NCBI GenBank assembly: GCA_030435675.1
Contig: CM059621.1
Coordinates: 16,306,001-16,370,000, forward strand
Direction of reading: 5' to 3'
From: Steinernema hermaphroditum
Lineage: Eukaryota > Nematoda > Chromadorea > Rhabditida > Steinernematidae
DNA length: 64,000 bases
The notes below the pieces were generated by a model, which was given only the letters and a program-made list of their open reading frames with translations, made no database searches and was not told the origin of the DNA. How positions within the stretch are numbered: the stretch's first letter is position 1; each line of letters opens with the position of its first letter. Both the position numbers and the translations under genes were made by a program. Shown here in pieces: positions 32,901-45,182 of the stretch.

Positions 32901-33599
32901 GGTGTCATGCAAGGCGTAATGCTTTGGATCTATGTAATTAAGTCGTGAAAAAGTTCAAGTATCCTATTGTGAAAGTCAAGCGAAAAGTGTAGTCATTGAT
33001 CGTTAACTGTAGGAGAATGAATAAATCACATTTTTGCAGAAATGGAGTGGAAAATGCTGAAAATGATATATACCAATTCCTTACAATTAGTTTTATGCTG
33101 TTATCTGTTGATCAAACTCAGCGAAAATAGAAAATATTTCAATCAGATCAACAACACGTATGGCCACTTTGATGCCACATTCTGTCGACTTTTCGGATTT
33201 TTATCTTCAGAATACTTCGCTCAACATCAGGGCTCATATCATTTTTGGTCGTTCCGGAGCGATGGGCACTTTCGTGTGTACTGACTTTGAGCATTCATTC
33301 CATTCTGCAAGAAATGTTTACATTTCGAACTTTGTCACCCGTTGCAATCTTTGATCCTGCCTCGTAAGCCGGAGCCTAAGCCAAGCCGGGGTTCGCCTAA
33401 GCCACCGCAAATTTGCTTCAAGTTGTAGCCAGCGCAGTTCCAATACATTTCGGCCAGAATGCATTTTTGGTGAAAAGATCACACTACATGAATGCAACGG
33501 TTCCTCGATGTTTCTGATGGAAATGTTCATTTGTCATTGCGTCAACAAACCACAAAGGACCACTTCTGTAACAAAATCGCTCATTCAAGATTAATCTCC
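32901..33599. other. Gene-free stretch
   Basis: Nothing supported. 33350-33420 has a run of 'aagccggagcctaagccaag' simple repeats. Confidence 0.4.
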
Positions 33600-34445
33600 A
33601 TTTTTGGTCTCAAACATAAAATAACACAGTACTTTTCCAAGAAAGTTCTAGTTTGAAAGAATTTGGCTGGTTTACCAGTTTTTCCATATGGGTTGGAACC
33701 GTCTCCGTCGTCTCAACCACAAAATTTTTCTTAAAATTTTGCTTATCTAAAATTTTTGTTCGATCTGGTTCCTCTAATCTATCGCAGAAGAAATGGGAAC
33801 TGTCGGTTTCTGAGGTTCTTTTTCCCATCTTCCTGTTTGATTTCTCGAAGTTTCTGACGATTCGATATAGGCAGTTCATTTGTGGCTCTTGTGTTAAATT
33901 GACGCTGTAGATTAAGAACTCGCTGGTGGACCATTTTTGCATCAGCTCTAACCTCAACATTTTTCTCAAAATCTTCCTTTTGATTTTCATTTAACATTTT
34001 TGATCCATCAGCTTTCGACTCAAGTGCAATCGCCGTTACACATCGGTCTCAGTTTCATAAGAAGCTTCTAGTTTGGAAGAATTTTTAATTTTTAGAAACA
34101 GTATATAAGCTGCTGGTCTAATGCTGAAATATTATCTGCAAATTCACATTCCTTTCAATATTAGGGCAGCGATTAATTTTAGAAAATTTGCCGGAAATTG
34201 TAACATATATGCGCAGTTCATTTCTGGCTCCTTTCGTTCAATTCAATTAAACTGTAAAGTAGTGAATAAAGAATTGGTTGGTGCAGCATTTTTTTTCGGG
34301 CTGGAACCTCTCAACTGTGTCAACCACAAAATTTTTGTCAAAATCTTGCTTGTTTAAGATTTTTGGCAGCTTTTTTTCAAACGTTCGTTCAAAGAGCAAC
34401 GAGTTGAAAACGGAACGGCCCAATTGCAAGGTCTTCGAGGGTGAA
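33600..34445. repeat. Degenerate duplication with a conserved minus-strand peptide
   Basis: 33690-33765 and 34285-34365 share 'caaccacaaaatttttctta' type sequence. On the minus strand both encode a similar peptide: KILDKQNFKKNFVVETTE and KILNKQDFDKNFVVDTVE. No start, splice or domain context supports a gene. Confidence 0.45.
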
Positions 34446-35429
34446 TGAAGAGGTTTCACCGTTCTTCTTCCCACGGTTTCTCTTCAGATTTATCTGACAT
34501 AGCACCTATACGACCGAAAAAAGGAAACGTAAGATTTTGGATGACGAATGTGTGTTGTTTACTACCGCCTTTTCGTGATGGAAATGTTTCGTTTTTGGCG
34601 TCCTTTGCACCAGTTTTTAATCGTACTCTCGATCGTTTTTGAGTTTAAATGCACGAAGAGGGAGGGGGCTTAGCGATTCGAGTATACACGGCGTGCATTC
34701 TCATGTACGGATTGTCACCATCTGGCGAGGATGTGCACGGTTGGCCGAGTGGTGCAAGGCGCCATATTCGAGCGAGAGCGTTTTGGATATCTGGAAGTGC
34801 GACAACATGTAAAATGTTAGATATCACAAATAAATTCGGAAAATTCTGAATTCGATCCATGGCGTACAGAACGGAAGCGCTAGATCTGCTTTATTTTTGT
34901 ACAGCTTTTATAGCGTTACTCTTTTTTACTATTACTCGGTCATAAGCCTTGTCCATCGATCATCTTTTAGTTACAAAAGTGGCTATGTCGTATTTATACA
35001 ATTCAGACTGCCGATGCAGTCATAAAGAGAATTAAATAATTTTTGAAACGCTAATGTCCTGACAAGATGAACCGAATTTATAAAACGAAACTGTTGACGC
35101 AAAGATCTATGTATACCGATTCTGTCGCATGAACGGATGTCGATTGGAACCCATCTCAGCGTCGGACTTCTTTAGTTGAATTTCTAAGGGGAGAGTGATT
35201 TTTTTACACGATTTATCTTCCCGAATCAACGGCTTACGCCATGAAGGACGTCTCATATATGCACAAAGAAGAACATAGTCACACCGTGATCGCTGATTTT
35301 CTTCTGATTTCGGTGGAGCAGACGAATCCGAATAGAATCCAGCGTTCCCATTAGTTTGCGCGGGCATCGAAGTCGTGAAGAGCTGATTCCGGAAGTGGAA
35401 TAGCGGTGGAGCAGAGCCAACGGAGCGGA
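34446..35429. other. Gene-free AT-rich stretch
   Basis: No supported gene or element beyond a short repeat piece near 35205-35290 ('tttatcttcccgaatcaacg'). Confidence 0.4.
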
Positions 35430-35700
35430 GAGTCATCTTCGGTTCGGCTGGCGGCGTGGACTTCGGAGTTGCAACGCTTTTTCGGCTTCTCTGGCGGCGC
35501 GGGTAGAGTCGGGCGATCGTGACGGGCTTTTTGGCGAGACGGTGGAACTACGGCTCCCTGGTGTTCCAGGCCTTCTGGGAGCCGGGGCGATCATTGCGCC
35601 AACAACGACGGCCGAGAACGACCGCTCACTCAATTCAGTCGGCTCAGACAGCCTCAGAGAGAGCGAGTGGACGACCCGAGTGATAGGATTCAATGAAGCC
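35430..35700. repeat. Dispersed repeat, 'gagacggtggaactacggct' family
   Basis: Core 'gagacggtggaactacggct', then 'ctggtgttccaggccttctg', 'aacgaccgctcactcaattc' and 'gagagcgagtggacgacccg'. Copies at 38948-39100 (same strand), 37545-37650 and 36930-37010 (opposite strand), and a related piece in 16690-16800. Confidence 0.6.
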
Positions 35701-37055
35701 CACTTGGCTGATAGACGTTGGGCTATAAAGCGTGGATGTGGATGCGGGCGGGTAGTATAAAACATGAGGCGTGGGTAGCTTTTCGCGGCGGGAACTTGGG
35801 GGGCCATTGTTTTCAGGTCGTCGAGCACTCGTGTCTGCATGATCACGACCGAAAACAGGCGCCGCAGGACGATATAAGCCTTGCTGTCTAATCACTGGCG
35901 CACTAATACTCTACAAGAGCTGTCTGCGCAACCATTAACAGAACCTTCTAGAAGATCGTCTACAGTCTAGCCAGAAGTTGCCGACCGGTTCAATCGCCTT
36001 CTGCTGTTGTATCGTGGTGATCCGAATTGGCGAGCGGTTGGTTTTGCTTTTAATAGGGAGTAGAAAAATTTTGAGAAATAAAAATAACTTTTTTATGGTC
36101 CAGATCACTCACGGCACTGAACGATTTTTAAGGTTTAATTTTTGATTTCTGAGATTCTTGACCTATAATCCAAATCATTATAATCACATTTTTCAGCTGT
36201 GAAATAGATGTTATGACAAAATGCACTTTAGATGTTGATCCCTAATTCAATAAGCGCGTCAACAATCACAAAGTCGCTTCTTTGACGTTCATAATTAATT
36301 GAGTACGTCTGCAGCGGAAGTGCTTGTCGCGAATGAAAGTCGCTTCCTTAGATTAAACGATGTCTTTTGGAAGAATTCCTGTTCTTTGAGTCATCATTTT
36401 TGGGTGTCAACGGTCTATGCGGGTCACACAAACAATCATCTGTGTGCAAAGCCGTGATCGCGTTCTTTGGCGCCATTTATCATTCTACCTGTATCGTAAA
36501 CAATCCGGCGACAAAATAGTGTCGGTGTCTTTGAGTGTCACTCGATTAGCGGATGTTTTCATCTCACACTATTCCGATAATGTCATTTATTTAGTAGAAT
36601 CAGTTATGTGGAAGAGTCCCAAGGAAGGGCCTATTAAGAGCCAATGTAGTGAGTAGCAAAATGAGAATATTGAGCAGAGGGCGTACCGTAAATAGACTAC
36701 GCACATCATGGACATTGAGGTTTTATATTTATTCAATATGTATACATAGTGAATGGACTAAGTAGAGCCTACTGTCAGCATTCAAATAGGTAAAGGACAA
36801 CATACATAGATATTATTGTTCTTTTTGTACTCCATTTCGAAATTCACACTACGGAGTGATAATGTGTTGCTTGCGCTTATGTGACGTCCTGCACCTCGTA
36901 TTGCAAAAAAATAGGTCTTTCATTTGTTTCGGAGGCGATCGGCCGGATCGTTCGTTCACTCGCTCAGAAGTGAGTTGAATGAGCGGTCGTTCTTGGCACA
37001 ATGACTGCCTCGGCTCCATTTTTGTGCAAAAAACAATTACACCCCTGTATGAACT
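35701..37055. other. Gene-free stretch with repeat fragment
   Basis: No supported gene. 36930-37010 is an inverted fragment of the 35430-35700 repeat ('gagcggtcgttcttggc'). Confidence 0.4.
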
Positions 37056-37319
37056 GAATATGAACATATCGATAAGTGGCTGAACCATATGAAAATGATG
37101 AGCCGCGAGGGCCTCACCAACGGAACGCAGTTCGAGAACTTTGTCCAGAAACTGATGATAGAAGACGGCCGTATGCAGGATCCCATTTGGATCGACCGGT
37201 CGTGGAGGAGAGGCTGAAAGGGACGCTGACGACCATCGAAGACGAAGGCGATCGAGCTGGACAAGGCGTGCTACCTCTTCACTTCTGTCTTAATGCGAGC
37301 GGGTGCTGTGCAATATCAG
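37056..37319 (+). pseudogene. Broken exon of an unrecognised protein (two frameshifts)
   Basis: Three consecutive frames give protein-like sequence that reads as one degraded exon: YEHIDKWLNHMKMMSREG and QFENFVQKLMIEDGRMQDP in frame 1 (to about 37190), VVEERLKGTLTTIED in frame 2 (about 37197-37245), then AIELDKACYLFTSVLMRAG in frame 3, ending at a donor-like CAG/GTTAAT near 37319. The composition (amphipathic helices, no low complexity) is that of a real globular protein. I do not recognise the family. Confidence 0.6.
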
Positions 37320-37544
37320 GTTAATTTGGCGCATGGGATGAACAGGAATGATTTTTGTCTAAGAACTACAGGAGCTTAGGCGATCTTTTGTCTTTGCCGT
37401 AAAGCTGAGTTGAGTTGGGAGAAAGAATAATTGCATAGACAGTTCTTATTTACATTTTTGCATTTGGATATTTGTTTATAAGAATTTTTCTTGACTATAA
37501 ACTGGATAGATGGTTCGTACTTATTTATATTTTTTATATTGGTT

Positions 37545-37660
37545 CGATCATCCGTTCGCTCTCTCAGAAATGAAATAAGCGAGCGGTCGTTCTTGGTGAT
37601 CTTGGCTCCCAAAAGGCAAGGGAGCCGTAGTTCCACCGTCTTGCCAAGAAGGCCATAATC
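37545..37660 (-). repeat. Dispersed repeat fragment (35430 family), inverted
   Basis: Reverse complement contains 'caagacggtggaactacggc' and 'aacgaccgctcgcttatttc', matching 35530-35640. Confidence 0.55.
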
Positions 37661-38947
37661 ACCGCCGGATCATTCGGGCTACCGCGTGAAGTCTCTACAA
37701 TTCCGAAAAGATTGATCCCCTATATATAAATGGAGAACCGACGGGTCCGTTGGTCTGTGTGTGTGTTTTTCCGTGCGCACGGCGGAAACACCCACACAAA
37801 ATAAGGACCTCGAGGGGAACCGAACCCGACACCGCCCGCTTACAAACAGAGAACGTTCGCAATGAGCCACACAGACAGTTGAGATGGTAGTGCTCTACTT
37901 CCACTATCTCTCTGGCGATGCTAGGCTTTGTGTTTTTTTTTGCTGTTTTTGAGTGATTTTTTGCCTATTTTGTAACCAGCAACGGTTCGAGTTTCCTGAA
38001 ACTTTACAGTTTTTGCGCCCACTTTAGCCATTTACATGAGCGCCAATCTTGCCGCCCGCAGGGTTATGGTGTTTTGCCGCCCGCAGGGCTACAGGCTAAT
38101 TGGCTTTTAGTACCTGGAGGGCGCGAATTCGCGCGCAGCCGGGTTTATATTTCATAATCCGGGCTGAGCCAGCGGCCAAAACTTTAGGGCCGGAGCCTTG
38201 TGCTTCATAGCAACGGAGTGTCGAGTAAGCTAAGGAGATTCGATGAAAATAGTGGGTAAATAAATCATTAACTGTTTCCAAATTTTTGAAATCGATCGTT
38301 GCTTTCGAAATTTATCATTTTACATTACATTGTGATATCCGTTTGTGTCAATATGAAAATTTTTGCATAAACGACAGACCAATCTTGAGAATCGACAGAA
38401 AAGATACCACAAATATAAGGATTATAAGTGTGTTATTTTTGATTTTCTCTGTTCGTGTCATCAAACGAGCATAAACCGACCAAAATCAGTTCTGCCTGTC
38501 AATGGTGCATTCAAATGGCTACGTGCAACGGAATATTTCAAAAGGTATCACTCCGATTAATCGGCTTTTCCAATTCTTCCCTTCCGTATCGCTAGTATGT
38601 CATGGTGATCTTTGAGATACGACACATTGACACAGTGATTTTAATCTTTTTGATTTTCCTCTCCGTCTGTCCAAAACTGGCTAAAATGGGGGGCGGGGTG
38701 GCTACCGCGAAAACAAAGCTGATTTTTAAGTACAACTTTAAAGCTTCTTTTTATGATGCTCAAATCGGGAAATGTGAAGACATGATAACGTTATGCAAAA
38801 CATGATATGCAGGGTTTGTTTTCTAGATTTTGTTTAGCTTTTGCGTCTCCCAATTCTCGTGATACGTTTGCTTCGAGATGAAGAAGTAACTTTGAAGAAG
38901 AACTTTGCTTCTTTAAAAGAGAGATTAAGTGATGTGTCGGCCTATTT

Positions 38948-39100
38948 GATGAGACGGTGGAACTACTTTTTCAAAAATCTTCCCTGGTGTTCCAGGCTTT
39001 CTGGTAGCCGGGAGGATCAAACAATGTCCAAGAACGATCGATTCCACTCATCACTCAACTCATTCGGTGAGCCGTAGAGAGAGCGAGTGGACGACCCGAC
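38948..39100 (+). repeat. Dispersed repeat copy (35430 family)
   Basis: 'gagacggtggaactac', 'cctggtgttccaggctttct', 'aacgatcgattccactcatc' and 'gagcgagtggacgacccga' align with 35530-35690. Confidence 0.6.
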
Positions 39101-39892
39101 CGATCGCTGGGGACACAAATGAAAGACGTAAGGAAGTCAATCCTTACAATTCCGAACGACTGCTGAACACCTCCACTGAACATACAATCTTTTCTGATCA
39201 AACTGATAAGCGACCGTACATTGGACGCGATAGTTTATTTCGATATTTTTAAGTACTTTTAAAATGAACATTAGGTGTCAGGACAATGACACGATCTGCA
39301 CGAGATTTTTGTGCCCTTGTAGAAAGAACATTCTCAATGAAAATTTTGGAGATGAATCCAACATTCTCGTTACTACTGAACCTCTTTACGGCTTAATGCT
39401 CCATTCCTGGCGGGATGTTGATGTCGAATCGGTCGGTGGTGGTAGTAAACGGAGAATATGATGACCACGATTTTGAAGTCTTGCTGCTTGTGCCGAATTA
39501 AAGAAGACTAGCCGCTACGGTATGATATTTGCTCTTTTTGTATCAGAATAGGTGTTTCACAAGGCGTTGATTCGTATTATAAAACTGGAAACTTGTCGAT
39601 ATGGAAGGATAAGTAAATATGGAACTACGGATACGGCCAGAACCCGCTTTTTTATCACAATAGTTGCAGGATTGCTATAAAGGATGGTTTTCTAAATTTT
39701 TGTATCATTGAAGCACGATCGATAACTCGAGGCATCCAACCCGTCTTGCATACTGACGCGAGAGAGCGCAGACGATCAGAGAAGCGAACTTTTGGATTTT
39801 CTCTGAAGCGTTCAAACTCTGTTGAAACAAGAATTTTTGATAAAACGCTTGTGAATCCAATATATCAATCCAATATAGTTACCACTGAACCT

Positions 39893-40062
39893 TCAGGTGC
39901 TTCTTGAAATTTTTGATGGTGGTCGCGCAGGTCTTCTGGCTCAATGCAACCCACGCTTTGGATGGAGGCCGTTAAGGAGTCCAAATTTTTGTCTTACGTA
40001 GAGTTTGCCCTGCTCTGCACGGAATAGTCCATCGGGTTCAAATCGGGCGAATTCGGTGGTCA
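39893..40062 (-). pseudogene. Mariner-like transposase C-terminal remnant
   Basis: Minus-strand frame PPNSPDLNPMDYSV followed after a stop by DKNLDSLTASIQSV and EPEDLRDHHQKFQE. SPDLNPMD is the third catalytic block of mariner/maT-type (D-type) transposases. The Trp codon expected before PPNSPD is TGA, and a TAA lies at about 39995, so it is dead. Confidence 0.75.
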
Positions 40063-40896
40063 CAAAGATTTACCCCATTTACTCCTAGGAACAGATCTGG
40101 CGTTTGTCAGTGAAATTCAGGCAGTCAGTTAGGTTAGGCAGTCGAAGGCAGTGAATATGATCTAAGTTAAATAAACGCGAGCTGCGCGCGAATTCGCGCC
40201 CTCCTGTTACTAAAAGCCAAGTAGCCCTGCGGCCGGCAAGACACCAGTAGCCTACCGGCGGTAAACACACGAAAGGCCTGACGGCCTTTCGGATGGAGAC
40301 ACCATAGCCCTGCTGGCGGCAAGATTGGCGCTCATGCAAAGGGCTGAAGTTGGCCAAAAAAAAACTGTAAAGTTTCAGGAAACTCGAACCGAAAACGAAA
40401 TTTTTTTCAGGAAGCGAAATTATATATAAGTGATGCGGAAATCTCTATTGAGAGAAAATAAGAAGCTATTTAAATGTTACTTTAAAGAGTTCTTGACATT
40501 CCCGGCTATTCGAGATTTTCGAGGAAATGATGGTGTTTCTTAACGGATATAAAAGATTGAACTGATTGAAATATGTTAAAAATACTCGATCATCTCCTAA
40601 CATAGGAGCTGAAGCTCATTGTCTCAAGAAAGGCACTTTAGACAGAAGTCTAGAAAGCCATTCAGAAATTTAGACCGGCGAGACCGTTTTCATATTTTTG
40701 AGTAGAGCTTTTCATCTTTCATTTCATCTCATCACGCACTTCTTTATATTGTTGAGCGTCATATCAGGTTCCTTCCTTACATTTCTTATAGTTCACTTGC
40801 TAGATCGTTTGCGTATTTTTGCATAAATCCTAAGTTCCTTAAACATGAAACTGATCATCTTCCCCCTCATGACTTTTGACTTTTGACTTTTTGACC

Positions 40897-41078
40897 TTAT
40901 TTAGCGAATCAAAGGCATTACGCCTTGCGCGACACCGAAAATAGACAAACAGAGGATGTCTGGCAGACTACTTCATCCCTGGCGCGTCGTAGATGTCGAA
41001 CCGGTCGTAGACGGCGCACTTCACGACACTCAGAGAGTGATCGGAGGACCGACCGCTCGCCACCGCGATACGAGTGAG
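40897..41078 (+). repeat. Dispersed repeat R, short copy
   Basis: Starts 'tttagcgaatcaaaggcatt' and matches 16367-16490, then jumps to the 'gaccgctcgccaccgcgata' end of the 16360-16830 copy, so about 290 bp are missing internally. Confidence 0.7.
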
Positions 41079-43734
41079 TTCCCCCTCATGATTATTCATT
41101 ATTCACTTATCTTCCTGAATCAAAGGCGTTAGGTCATGCAGAATATATCACAAACACAAAGAAGCAAAAAAAGATTTTTGATTGGATTCTTCGATCTTCT
41201 TTTGTGGCTGTAATGGCTGCGAATCTCAGGCATGTAAGTGTATTCTCTTCGACATTCGACATCATATTAGAAGACCTAACAACGAGACATTTAATAGGAT
41301 CCATCTCGTCTCGGAGCAAAGTGCACTGGAAGTCATAGTGACAGACATCTGGGAACCGCATTAAATGAGAAAATTATGTCTGCGCAAAATCGCCATCGAT
41401 TCATTTCTGTTTGAATCCAAATCCATTTATTTACATAGATTTGTAGTCTGATGCATCGGAATAGCAACAAAGACTTTTGTATGATTGTTAACTGTCTGAA
41501 AGATTTCATCTTTATTTCAACCGATTCTCTTTTCTGTCTTTTATTGTAATTATTCTCTTCAATAACAACTTTGTATTCGAAATCCGCGTGGCACACCTAA
41601 GGGTGACAAAGGCGAGCGCAGAGGGAAAGAGAGATCTCTTCTTTTAGAGCTGCCTGTTGTAAAAAATATCCACGTGTCCATGATCTCACATGAAGTCAAC
41701 TGACAAGCAATTACTACCTACATTACATTTCCAATGTGTGACTGTCGTGTAGCACCCACATGACTAAGCAATACATACCCATTCGTACATATTTTTCTCT
41801 ATAATTTACAAACCCATTTCCGCTGCTTCTTCGCCCACCGCTGCCAACAATTCGAAGCATTTGTTTACTCATTTCATCACGAGTCATAATAATATAATCC
41901 TGTTTTGCTCACACAGCGTCTATTAGTGCTTATCACTAATTGTATACCACCGAGCTCCGTTTTGACAAGGACAACGTTTTGTCACCTGATCACTTAACTA
42001 TTCGACTCGCTGTCAAAGAGGATTAATTGGGGTAAATTCCGAAAATTGAGAGGGCGACTTTACGGTGGTAAATCGCTTTGTGGAAAGTCCAAAAAAGTGG
42101 TGTTCGATCGACAATCTCGACAGTGCCTTATTCACTTTATACAAATAGCGGCCACAAATACAAAAGTCAGCTGATTGTTTTCCACCTCCCCCTCCTGATA
42201 AGAATTACTCTTTCGCCGCTCTCACTTAATTGACAGAATAGACCACCCTGTCTTCATTGTTTACGTGCTCATCGGACGGAATCGTGTGGTACTGCACGTC
42301 AGTTCATATTTTTTCTTTATTTTTGCTAAAATTTATTGCTCATACTGTCTTTGGCCTCTTATTTTGTATTTTAACACAGTGGTTATTTTAATGTGGACAA
42401 GTAAAAAAGATAAGTTTTTTATAAAGTTCTAGGTGAAGGTATCTGGGATGTTCTGGAGAAAATTGATTACTCCTGTAGATTACTCATTGTTTAGATACTT
42501 CGCTAAATTTTTGCATCAATTTTCCGATAACTTTCTTGTGAAAATTTTTGGATGCGAAACCGCCGCCTGCAATTCTCTTAACTAATCTAACCGTGAATTG
42601 CGTTTCTCAAAATTCTTTTATTTGTCCAGACATGTCTTGAAAAGTGCCATATAATTTATGCAGCATATAGCTAAGCTGTCAAGGCTACAGGACATGACCC
42701 TAAGACGGGGCCTATTTCAAGCCTGGATGCGCAAGAAGTGAATATTTTACCACTATCATACCGTAGTTACTGGTTTTCTTTTCCCTTCGGCACAGAGTCG
42801 AAGTTGAGTTTAGGGATCTTATCTTTGATTTTTGAGCGTAGGTATCAATATGAGTTATAAGAGAAAAAATACATGTTTCAGCCGATCTTCAGTTGGCAAA
42901 TCGGGTGATGGTGATGAGTTCTTTGGCTACGGCCCCTTAATGTACCATGCCGTCGAGGCCCTGCTTTAAAGTATATTTGCGGCCGATATGTCAATTTTGC
43001 ATAATGCATAATCGAAATGCATAACAGTGCTCTTCTCCTTTCTAGATTCTGCGACTACGTATCGACGGGTTAAACGAGTTCATGATAACTCAAATAATGT
43101 CACGTCAATCAATCTGCTCCAGCGTTATGTATTTTTGAGGGCGAGAGGCGAACAGTTCCCGGAGCGAGCGTCAGCGAGCCTAGCACTTTCTTCTTTAGTT
43201 TGACCCCGCAAAACGCAGGTTCTCATTGAATTCTCACTTTTAGTCCAAGAAAGTTTTGGTAAATTTTTGGTTTTAGTGGGATCCATCAGTGGGATTATTT
43301 TTATTCAAATAAATTTTTGCTCTTCTTTTTTTTATCCACCAAGCATTTTTGATCCACTAAGCAAGTAATTTTTGTCGGGATGCTCGGTGTTCTATATAAT
43401 TTTTGAGGTCGTGTCCCTGGGGTTCAAAAAGGTTCGTTTATGGGTAGTTACAGGAAAGCAGGAAACTTCGGATTTTTGTAGTTGCGCAACTTCAAAAATG
43501 GGCATCAAAGAGTTGGTCAGAAATTGGAATGAATCATGACCGTCCAAAAAATTCATTTTTGGACGGTCTGTTAAGTTCGTGTTTACAACGAAGCCACATG
43601 AATATTACAAGCAGAATAAGCCTGCACAAAGCTCTCTCTGGAATTTTGTCCCTTTTTTCGGTCATTGCTAACATCCCCCACATTCTGTTTCATTCAAAAC
43701 CCCCCACTGTGCGAGCACACGTCGACTGACGTCG
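41079..43734. other. AT-rich gene-free stretch
   Basis: No supported gene. 41930-42290 is slightly richer in TAAT and TTTAC motifs. The motif ATTTTTG followed by C or T is frequent here, as in other noncoding parts of the window. Confidence 0.4.
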
Positions 43735-44045
43735 CCGTCAACCTAAATCCCCTTATAATGAGAAATTATGGTCGTTTTCGACCACTTAAGCACTCGTAAT
43801 TAGCCCTCAATTGTTTTCGGTCCCTTCGCGGCGCGCTTTCGGCTACCGTACAACAAAGGTCACTGTGGAGTGGGCGCCTTTGTGCGTGGAGCAAACTCAA
43901 ATTCGCCAATTTTACCGACAATTAATTCGAGTGTGCACGCGCACAAATCCACCGTAATCACTTTTCTCCGTCAATTATCGGATTACTCGGGGCAGGGGCC
44001 TGTTTCGCCGACCCACAAAACGACGCCGGGTGGAGCCTGTTGCCG
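43735..44045. promoter_or_regulatory. Duplicated noncoding block E, copy 1
   Basis: Shares with 54364-54680 the segments 'aattatggtcgttttcgacc', 'tttcggctacc', 'accgtaatcacttttct' and 'caattatcggat', in the same order, but with many differences between them. Noncoding and rich in AATTA; inferred regulatory. Confidence 0.5.
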
Positions 44046-44449
44046 CCGCCGCTGACTGGAAATGATCCTTTCGCGCGCGCCAACTTCCCTAACAAAGACT
44101 CCACCCACCCATACACACACGAACACGGACATACAACGACGATGGACTCATCGCGTGCGTACGGTAAATGACTTTGTTGGCGTCGCGCGCGACATGTGCT
44201 TAATGAGTTGCGCGTAATCGTCTCAATCTGTCGGCAGACTCTCCTCAGGAATCTGTACGAAACATAATTGCGCGTGTAATTGAGGTTAAAGAGGACATCG
44301 AGGCGAGGCGAGTGGAGAGAGACACGGCGATGAGAATGTGTTGTTGATTAGGTTGTTTAACGCCGCTCCTAGGAGGCGATGTGGTGAGGCTTAGGGAGCT
44401 GGGAATATGCGGTGGGTCCGTTCAGTGTAATGGTGAATAGTGATTTTCA

Positions 44450-44745
44450 TTTTTGTATTGAACAGTCAGTTCTCGATCTGTGTCGGTATGATCCAAGAAC
44501 TATGCTGGGAAAATAAATGGTCTCACTAAGAGTGGAGTGACTTGTGGTTTGTGATAGCAGATCAAATGGAGCTTATCTTGATTGGGCTTGAGATTGAGGT
44601 TTTGAGTTGAACTTGTGGAACGATCAGTCAGTCAGTTTTCGATCTCCCAGGCTTGGGTATCTTCCAATAATGAAATGGACTCACTAGGAGTGGAGAGATA
44701 AGAGAGATTCTGATGGCAGATCAAATGGAGTCCATTGTGAGATAA
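44450..44745. repeat. Imperfect direct duplication (about 150-bp unit)
   Basis: Unit 1 about 44460-44590 and unit 2 about 44622-44740 share 'cagtcagtt.tcgatct', 'tcactaagagtggag' and 'gcagatcaaatggag'. Confidence 0.55.
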
Positions 44746-44946
44746 CTCTTAGGTTCACGTAGGATAAAAACGGCCGAGGAAGTTGTTGAATGAAGAACCT
44801 ATGGAATAATACTTTATTTTAAACTTCAGTCAGATTTTCATTTGTGCTATATGGATAGGGGCGGACAACTCTGATTTGATTTTTGTTTTAACTTTTACTT
44901 CTCGTTTTCTCGGCGTCACTCCCCACACTATGTTTTACGCAAAACT

Positions 44947-45182
44947 CCAAAAATTTTCGATTGCTTATAAATAGCACTTCATTCACTTCACTTTACATTT
45001 CTTTGCCTCTCTAAGTTTTCCTTGGTCGAACTCCACTGTTCGACCAAGGAAAACTTAGAGAGGCAAAGAAATGTAAAGTCGATCTGATGATCCGTCGTTC
45101 TCGAACTCTTTCTCACTATGAATATAAAGCTTATGTTGTATTGTATGAGCAATCGATTTTATAAGCAATCGAAAATTTTTGG
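44947..45182. repeat. Nested foldback (hairpin) element
   Basis: Inner perfect inverted repeat of 42 bp arms (44990-45031 and 45038-45079) around a 6-base loop tccact. Outer perfect inverted repeat of 25 bp (44947-44971 and 45158-45182, 'ccaaaaattttcgattgctt' and its complement). The whole 236 bp could fold into one long hairpin with side bulges. A related fragment ('tctcactatgaatat.aag') recurs near 45318. Confidence 0.8.

Larger units (their letters stand above)
37984..40390. mobile_element. Degenerate transposon-like unit bounded by inverted repeats
   Basis: Left arm 37984-38139 and right arm 40181-40390 are inverted copies: 'ggttcgagtttcctgaaact' and its complement are the outer ends, 'ggcgcgaattcgcgcgcagc' the inner ends. 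The right arm has an extra segment of about 50 bp. Between them (2.0 kb) lie repeat copies (38948-39100, 39405-39450) and a mariner-like transposase remnant (39893-40062). I see no clean target duplication, so the arms may simply be two inverted copies of another repeat. Confidence 0.45.

Noticed and set aside
35433..35846. 137-aa minus-strand frame
   Set aside because: Lies in a dispersed repeat with the same sequence elsewhere interrupted.
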